Of a stretch of 64,000 bases of DNA, positions 60,290 through 64,000 are shown piece after piece (the stretch's first letter is position 1; each line of letters starts with the position of its first letter). Source of the DNA: a bacterium (GTDB taxonomy: Bacteria > Vulcanimicrobiota > Vulcanimicrobiia > Vulcanimicrobiales > Vulcanimicrobiaceae); contig JAGWSR010000104.1 of the NCBI GenBank assembly GCA_028869385.1, forward strand, positions 1 to 64,000, read 5' to 3'. Made by a program: the position numbers and the translations under genes. Under the pieces are notes generated by a model. That model saw only the letters and a list, made by a program, of their open reading frames with translations. It made no database searches and was not told the DNA's origin.

Positions 60290-60861
60290 AGGCGGCGCTT
60301 CGGCTGCCGATGCGCTTCGATGCAGCGGCGCTCGCGCGCGAGGCCGATGGGCTCGCCGACACCTGGCAGGCGCACTTCAACACCGGAACCTACAGCGGCG
60401 AGTGGAGCGGCATCGCGCTGCGTTCGACCGCCGGAGCGCAGCGTCTCGACCCCGACTTCTTTTCGAACGCGCCGATCGCCGACACCGCGGTGCTCGAGCG
60501 CACGCCCGCGATTCGAGCCGCCCTCGCGTCGTTCGAGGCACCGATTACGTCGGCGCGCTTATTGCGACTCGCGCCGGGAGCCCACATTCGCGAGCATCGC
60601 GACTACGATCTCGGGCTCGACGTCGGCGAGGTGCGCTTGCACGTCGTCGTGCGCACCAACGCGCACGTGCGTTTCTCGCTGGACGGCCAACCGGTGCCAA
60701 TGCGCGCGGGCGAGTGTTGGTACCTCGACGTCTCCAAGCCGCACGCCGTCACCAACGGCGGGAGTACCGAGCGCATCCACCTCGTGCTCGACGTGCGGCT
60801 CGACGCGCGCTTGCAAGAGATGCTCGCGGCGGCGACCAATGATGCGGAGCATGGCGGGTGA
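60286..60861 (+). CDS. Aspartyl/asparaginyl beta-hydroxylase-like dioxygenase
   Basis: A 191-residue Fe(II)/2-oxoglutarate-type protein. LLRLAPGAHIREHRDYDLG (residues 92-110, His 100/104) and KPHAVTNGG (His 153), then RIHLVLDV (Arg 163), match the Asp/Asn beta-hydroxylase family, where two His bind iron and the Arg holds 2-oxoglutarate. The substrates of bacterial members are mostly unknown. The ATG overlaps hutD as ATGA, and the 3' end overlaps the Nif11-like gene, so it is translated with a small peptide and a sulfotransferase. Confidence 0.85.
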   Translation: MKAALRLPMRFDAAALAREADGLADTWQAHFNTGTYSGEWSGIALRSTAGAQRLDPDFFSNAPIADTAVLERTPAIRAALASFEAPITSARLLRLAPGAHIREHRDYDLGLDVGEVRLHVVVRTNAHVRFSLDGQPVPMRAGECWYLDVSKPHAVTNGGSTERIHLVLDVRLDARLQEMLAAATNDAEHGG

Positions 60862-61057
60862 CCTAGAAACGCTGCGCGCGCTCGTGCTCGACGACCGCGC
60901 GCTCTGCGACGATCTGTTCGCATCGACCGATGCGACGGAAACGATCGGACGCATCGTCGCGCTCGCGCGCGAACGCGGCCTCGTCGTCAACTCCGACGAG
61001 CTGTGGAGCGCCTATCACGACGGGCGCAGCGCGTGGCTCGCGACGTGGAGCCCATGA
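60851..61057 (+). CDS. Nif11-like small protein
   Basis: A 68-residue protein. LETLRALVLDDRALCDDLFA, then GRIVALARERGLVVNSDELWSAY, has the Nif11 pattern (short helix, a middle A-T-x-E-T block, then ALA-x-E-x-G and x-x-EL). Nif11 domains act as leader peptides of ribosomal peptides or stand alone. There is no C-terminal GG site or Cys/Ser/Thr-rich core, so it is not a complete precursor; it may be an adaptor or a leader without a core. The start could be 60839, 60842 or 60851. It overlaps both neighbours, so it is part of the operon. Confidence 0.6.
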   Translation: MAGDLETLRALVLDDRALCDDLFASTDATETIGRIVALARERGLVVNSDELWSAYHDGRSAWLATWSP

Positions 61058-62016
61058 ACGCGGCCTCGTTCGAGGGCTGGTTTCCGTTCCGCATCGCGCT
61101 CGACGAGGCGCGCGATATTACGGTCGACTGGTTCTATCTCGGCCGGTATCGCCTGCAGGACGATCGCTTCTTCTCCGACACGCTCGGGCGTTGCGCGCGC
61201 CATCCGTTCAACCTGATCTTTCGACGGCGCACCGGCGTCGCGGAACTCGACGCCGTCGCCGCACGGGGCGCCGCACCCGACGGGCTGATCTTCCATCTCT
61301 CGCGCTGCGGCTCGACACTGGCCGCGCAGATGCTCGCCGCGCATCCCGGAGCGTTCGTGTTGAGCGAACCCGGCCCGCTCAACGACGTCGTGACGCTGCC
61401 CGCGGATGCACTCGACGAGGTTCGGCGCGCGTCGCTCTTGCGCGCGACCGCTCGCGCGCTCGGCGTTCACGCACCGCCCGGCGCACGCTTCGCGATCAAG
61501 CTCGACGCGTGGCACGCGCGCCGTATCGCGCTCTTCGAACGCGCGTTTCCGAACGTACCCTGGTTCTTCGTGTATCGCGATCCGCTCGAGGTGCTGATCT
61601 CGCATATGATGACGCAGAGTTACATGATGTCGGCGGCAAACGCACCGGCGGCGCTCGGCATGCCCGTGACCGAAGCCGTGCGTCTCTCCCATCCGGAACG
61701 ATGCGCGGCAGTGATCGCCGCGATCGATGCGGCGGTGATCGCGCGCGCTCCGCGCGCCGAGCAGCTCATCAATTACGATGCGCTGGTATCGTCGGTCATC
61801 GAACGCATGGCGCCCGCATTCGGCATCGTTCCGGACGACGATCAGCTGCGCGCGATGCACGGCGTGCGTGCGTTCCACGCAAAGCACCCCGGAGCACCGT
61901 TCGAGGACGATCGTGCGGCGAAACGCGCGGCCGCCGCTCCCGACGTGATCGCCTTCGTCGAGCAGCATCTCGCGCCATTACACGCCGCACTCGAACGCCT
62001 GCGAACGCGTACCTGA
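61054..62016 (+). CDS. Sulfotransferase-like protein
   Basis: A 320-residue protein with a sulfotransferase fold: LIFHLSRCGSTLAAQML (5'-phosphosulfate loop SRCGST, 83-88) and VPWFFVYRDPLEVLISHMM (3'-phosphate site, YRDP 174-177). The N-terminal 75 residues are extra. The ATG overlaps the Nif11-like stop as ATGA. The acceptor is unknown; the context (hydroxylase, small peptide, collar protein) suggests a peptide or protein substrate. Similar in type to, but not the same as, the sulfotransferase at the start of the window. Confidence 0.78.
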   Translation: MNAASFEGWFPFRIALDEARDITVDWFYLGRYRLQDDRFFSDTLGRCARHPFNLIFRRRTGVAELDAVAARGAAPDGLIFHLSRCGSTLAAQMLAAHPGAFVLSEPGPLNDVVTLPADALDEVRRASLLRATARALGVHAPPGARFAIKLDAWHARRIALFERAFPNVPWFFVYRDPLEVLISHMMTQSYMMSAANAPAALGMPVTEAVRLSHPERCAAVIAAIDAAVIARAPRAEQLINYDALVSSVIERMAPAFGIVPDDDQLRAMHGVRAFHAKHPGAPFEDDRAAKRAAAAPDVIAFVEQHLAPLHAALERLRTRT

Positions 62017-62119
62017 GGAATTCTCCTCGACTACTCGAAAGGTCGCTTCGGGGTGTGGGCGTGATCCTCGCGGAGATGCAAGGAGCGCTGCATCTTTCGC
62101 TATTGGAGGATCGTATTTC

Positions 62120-62641
62120 ATGGATCAACCGTATATCGGCTCGATCGTGCTCTTTGCCGGAAACTTCGCACCGCGAGGCTGGGCGCTCTGCTGGGGACAA
62201 CTGCTCCCGATCGCCCAGAACGCCGCGCTCTTCTCGATTCTCGGAACGACGTACGGCGGAAACGGCGTGCAAACGTTCGCGCTGCCGGATCTGCGCGGTC
62301 GCGTTCCGATTCAGCAGGGCCAAGCACCGGGACTTTCGGCCTACGTCTTGGGCGAAGCGAGCGGCACCGAAACGACGACGCTGCTGACGCCCAATTTGCC
62401 CCAGCACAACCATCTCCTGATGGGCAATCAACAGGCAAGCGGCAACGAGTTCCCCGGACCGGCGCACGTCATCGGCGCGTCCACCGCCGATAAGATGTAC
62501 ACGAACCAGGCTCCGAACGTGAACATGGCGCCGACGTCCATCTCGATGACGGGTGGTAACCAACCGTTCAGCAACATGCAGCCCTACCTCGCGCTAAACT
62601 TCATCATCGCGCTGCAGGGCATCTTCCCGAGCCGCAATTAA
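62120..62641 (+). CDS. Tail-collar domain protein (MdpB-like)
   Basis: A 173-residue protein: IGSIVLFAGNFAPRGWALCWGQ, PIAQNAALFSILGTTYGGNG and FALPDLRGRVPI are the phage tail-collar domain, and the C-terminal NMQPYLALNFIIALQG is its usual end. Bacteria carry it in non-phage genes such as the microcystin-dependent protein MdpB. No other phage gene is near. Role unknown; some are secreted. GGAGGA lies about nine bases before the ATG. The 103 bases before it hold a small hairpin (GATGCA/TGCATC) but no clear promoter. Confidence 0.85.
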   Translation: MDQPYIGSIVLFAGNFAPRGWALCWGQLLPIAQNAALFSILGTTYGGNGVQTFALPDLRGRVPIQQGQAPGLSAYVLGEASGTETTTLLTPNLPQHNHLLMGNQQASGNEFPGPAHVIGASTADKMYTNQAPNVNMAPTSISMTGGNQPFSNMQPYLALNFIIALQGIFPSRN

Positions 62642-62662
62642 CGACGCTCTCGAGCACGCGAC

Positions 62663-62689
62663 GAGGGCGGCGCCATTGGCGCCGCCCTC
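62663..62689. terminator. Bidirectional terminator
   Basis: GAGGGCGGCGCC, loop ATT, then the exact complement: a perfect 12-base-pair stem between the collar gene and the convergent secreted-protein gene. It can end both transcripts; a TTTG follows on the forward strand. Confidence 0.75.
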
Positions 62690-62710
62690 ATCGCGTTTGT
62701 ACGGGCAACG

Positions 62711-63121
62711 TTAGTGAAGGATGTACTCGTCGGCGGTGATGGAGGAGTTCACCGACGCGGCGTGTGCGCGAGGACCGCGACATGCGACGTCGCTTCCGTG
62801 CACGCGAAGGACGAGGTGCGTGTTCCAGCCGCCGTTCACGTCATCGACCGCGCACGCGACGGCATTGCCGTCGACGTCCGCGCGCACGAGGTAGCGACCG
62901 GCGTTGACCCCGACTTTCGAAAAGTATCCATTGCGATTGGTGGTGAGGCTCGAAGCGGCGATCTCGCCTTGATGAAGCGGGAGCGCAAAGATCGCGACCG
63001 GTACGTTCGCGAGCGGTCGGCCGGCATCGTCGACGATGCGTCCGCCGATGGAGCCGTAGCCTGCGAGCGCCGGCGCCGATGCCAGAAGCACGAATGCGAA
63101 GAGTCCGAGTATGCGTTTCAT
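62711..63121 (-). CDS. Secreted protein with carboxypeptidase-regulatory-like domain
   Basis: A 136-residue exported protein: signal peptide (MKRILGLFAFVLLASAPALAG), then a beta-sandwich of the carboxypeptidase-regulatory type (GGRIVDDAGRPLANVPVAIF, TTNRNGYFSKVGVNAGRYLV). Two Cys may form a disulfide. Such domains bind surface partners. ATG at 63121 is chosen over one at 63133, which lies inside a TATGCT box seven bases upstream. Confidence 0.7.
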   Translation of the reverse strand: MKRILGLFAFVLLASAPALAGYGSIGGRIVDDAGRPLANVPVAIFALPLHQGEIAASSLTTNRNGYFSKVGVNAGRYLVRADVDGNAVACAVDDVNGGWNTHLVLRVHGSDVACRGPRAHAASVNSSITADEYILH

Positions 63122-63128
63122 GATCGCC

Positions 63129-63134
63129 AGCATA
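63129..63134 (-). promoter_or_regulatory. Likely -10 box, leaderless start at 63121
   Basis: TATGCT on the reverse strand, seven bases from the ATG at 63121. No ribosome binding site lies between. The same geometry is seen for tetR, its MFS neighbour, the antitoxin and the HAD operon. Confidence 0.4.
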
Positions 63135-63144
63135 CCCGGGCGAA

Positions 63145-63167
63145 GGCTCGCCCTAACGAGGCGAGCC
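63145..63167 (-). terminator. Hairpin after the coiled-coil gene
   Basis: GGCTCGCC, loop of seven bases, GGCGAGCC: an eight-base-pair perfect stem, 18 bases past the stop of the coiled-coil gene. A terminator for the coaD operon is likely, though no T-run follows. Confidence 0.55.
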
Positions 63168-63185
63168 CCCGCTCCGCGATGGATA

Positions 63186-63752
63186 CTAGCTCTCGACCGC
63201 GACCGATTCGAGGGCGGCGGTTTCGTCGGAAGCCTGCAGGTCGAACGCCGCGCGTTTACTCTTCGCCGCGGCATCGGCGAGCGGCGCGCTCGCGAAAGCA
63301 GCCGCCGGACGCGGCATGTTCGTGAGCGCGGCGCGTCCTTTCTGCACCGAGCCGAGCGCGCTCGACAGGCGCGATTCCATCTCGGCGAGCACGGCTGCGG
63401 CATACTCGTCCGCTCCGGCGCGCACTTTGCGCGCACGCTCCTCGGCATCTTGCAGCACGCGTTCGGCGGTCGTGCGCGCGCGCTGCACGATCTCGCTCGT
63501 ATCCACGAGTTCTTCGTGCACCGTGGCGGCTTGCTCGACGATCGCCTGCGCCTTCTCTTGCGCGGCGCGCAGCACGCGATCCTGATCCTTCGCGATGATC
63601 TTCGCGCGACCGACTTCCTCGGGGAGCGTCGAGCGAATCTTCTCGACGAATTCGAGCAAGCGCTCTTCAGAGAGCACGCGGTACCCGGCGGGGAGCCACG
63701 TTCCCTCGCGAACGTAGGCCTCGAGCTTATCCAACACGCGATCGACCGACAT
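63186..63752 (-). CDS. Coiled-coil protein of unknown function next to coaD
   Basis: A 188-residue protein. The middle (residues about 45-135) is a long, Ala/Glu/Arg-rich helix with heptad character, resembling the stalk proteins of V- or F-type ATPases and DivIVA-like coiled coils. No membrane helix. The opening DRVLDKLEAYVREGTWLPAGYRVLSEERLLEFV, with a globular start, is closer to DivIVA-like proteins, and the C-terminus is Ala/Ser-rich. GGAGG precedes the ATG. It follows coaD by 12 bases, so they are cotranscribed. Confidence 0.6.
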   Translation of the reverse strand: MSVDRVLDKLEAYVREGTWLPAGYRVLSEERLLEFVEKIRSTLPEEVGRAKIIAKDQDRVLRAAQEKAQAIVEQAATVHEELVDTSEIVQRARTTAERVLQDAEERARKVRAGADEYAAAVLAEMESRLSSALGSVQKGRAALTNMPRPAAAFASAPLADAAAKSKRAAFDLQASDETAALESVAVES

Positions 63753-63764
63753 GAGCTACCTCCG

Positions 63765-64000
63765 TTACGAACCTTTGAGAGCAGAGCGTTTCGAGGTCAT
63801 CACCTCGAGCACCGGGGCTGGAACGAACGGCGCGACGTCGCCGCCCAGAAAGAAGACTTCCTTCACCAGACTCGAGCTGACGAACGAGTACTTGGCGTCG
63901 GACATGAGAAAGAGGGTATCCACGTTGGAGAGCGAGCGATTCATCAGCGCGGTGGACATCTCGCTCTCGAAATCCGAGACCACGCGCAGGCCCTTGACGA
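63765..64000 (-). CDS. coaD: Pantetheine-phosphate adenylyltransferase, C-terminal part
   Basis: The last 77 or so residues of CoaD, running off the window's end. LRVVSDFESEMSTALMNRSL is the conserved segment, then TLFLMSDAKYSFVSSSLVKEVFFLGGDVAPFVPAPVLE. The enzyme converts phosphopantetheine to dephospho-CoA. The catalytic N-terminal half (the HxGH motif) is outside the window. An in-frame ATG near 63971 is internal, not the start. Confidence 0.9.
   Translation of the reverse strand, partial: VKGLRVVSDFESEMSTALMNRSLSNVDTLFLMSDAKYSFVSSSLVKEVFFLGGDVAPFVPAPVLEVMTSKRSALKGS

Noticed and set aside
62120-62641. Prophage, because of the tail-collar domain
   Set aside because: No other phage gene, integrase or att-like repeat is near; collar domains are common in non-phage bacterial genes.
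1-64000. CRISPR arrays, tRNA, rRNA, riboswitches
   Set aside because: No repeated spacer pattern, no tRNA-like cloverleaf and no known riboswitch core seen in the intergenic gaps, all of which are short.

Overview
This is a GC-rich, gene-dense chromosomal window in which genes overlap or nearly touch. No mobile element, phage remnant, CRISPR array, tRNA or rRNA was seen, and no stretch longer than about 130 bases lacks a gene. The flagellar genes include both P-ring (flgI) and L-ring (flgH) proteins, so the cell has an outer membrane. The same cluster encodes the CsrA/FliW pair known mainly from Gram-positives and deep-branching diderms. With the composition and gene order this suggests a diderm outside the Proteobacteria; Candidatus Eremiobacterota (WPS-2) is my best guess, but it rests on impression, not on a marker-gene comparison.

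Layout. (1) 1-5.3 kb: a sulfotransferase, then a reverse-strand operon cysD-cysNC-tauE that makes APS/PAPS, and a divergent PHP-domain phosphoesterase. (2) 5.3-8.5 kb: an ExeA-like AAA ATPase, an unknown protein with a Pro-rich linker, and a small glycosyltransferase. (3) 8.5-30.7 kb, all reverse strand: a large flagellar region. Read in the direction of transcription it runs flgB-flgC-fliE; flgF-flgG-flgA-flgH-flgI-flgJ-flgN-flgK-flgL-fliW-csrA; flagellin; three large glycosyltransferases; flaG-fliD-fliS and a FliT-like gene. Sigma-28 (FliA)-type promoters (TAAA/TAAC, 15-16 bases, GCCGAT) lie before flgB, flgF, fliC and flaG. The fliC leader carries a hairpin with a CsrA-type GGA loop, consistent with CsrA/FliW control of flagellin.

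(4) 30.7-39.6 kb: an MsbA-like ABC exporter, a B-box membrane protein, a VapBC-type toxin-antitoxin pair, a TetR/MFS divergent pair with a palindromic operator, a photolyase, a lipoprotein cytochrome c, a GNAT, and an ECF sigma factor with an anti-sigma factor fused to a TonB C-terminal domain. (5) 39.6-46.9 kb: a ten-gene reverse operon for molybdenum cofactor synthesis (moaA, moeB-rhodanese, moaE, moaD) with queG, an aldo/keto reductase, a LolA-like protein, a hydrolase, an unknown 86-residue protein and a HAD phosphatase. (6) 46.9-58.6 kb: an ATP-grasp-like unknown, secreted unknowns, a class V aminotransferase with a PhoU-like protein, an acyl-CoA set (3-hydroxyacyl-CoA dehydrogenase, enoyl-CoA hydratase, thiolase), a fatty acid desaturase, an atypical Nramp transporter and a TlpA-like thioredoxin. 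(7) 58.7-64.0 kb: a DUF2249-Crp fusion regulator, then hutD-like, Asp/Asn beta-hydroxylase, Nif11-like and sulfotransferase genes chained by overlaps and followed by a tail-collar (MdpB-like) protein. The window ends in a truncated coaD.

The best candidate for an undescribed system is the cluster at 59.7-62.6 kb: a hydroxylase, a Nif11-like peptide and a sulfotransferase beside a collar-domain protein, which looks like a protein or peptide modification module. Second is the flagellar regulon with its glycosylation cassette and the nearby PAPS-making operon. Several operon-leading genes have a -10 box 5-7 bases before the start codon and no ribosome binding site, so leaderless transcripts may be common here.
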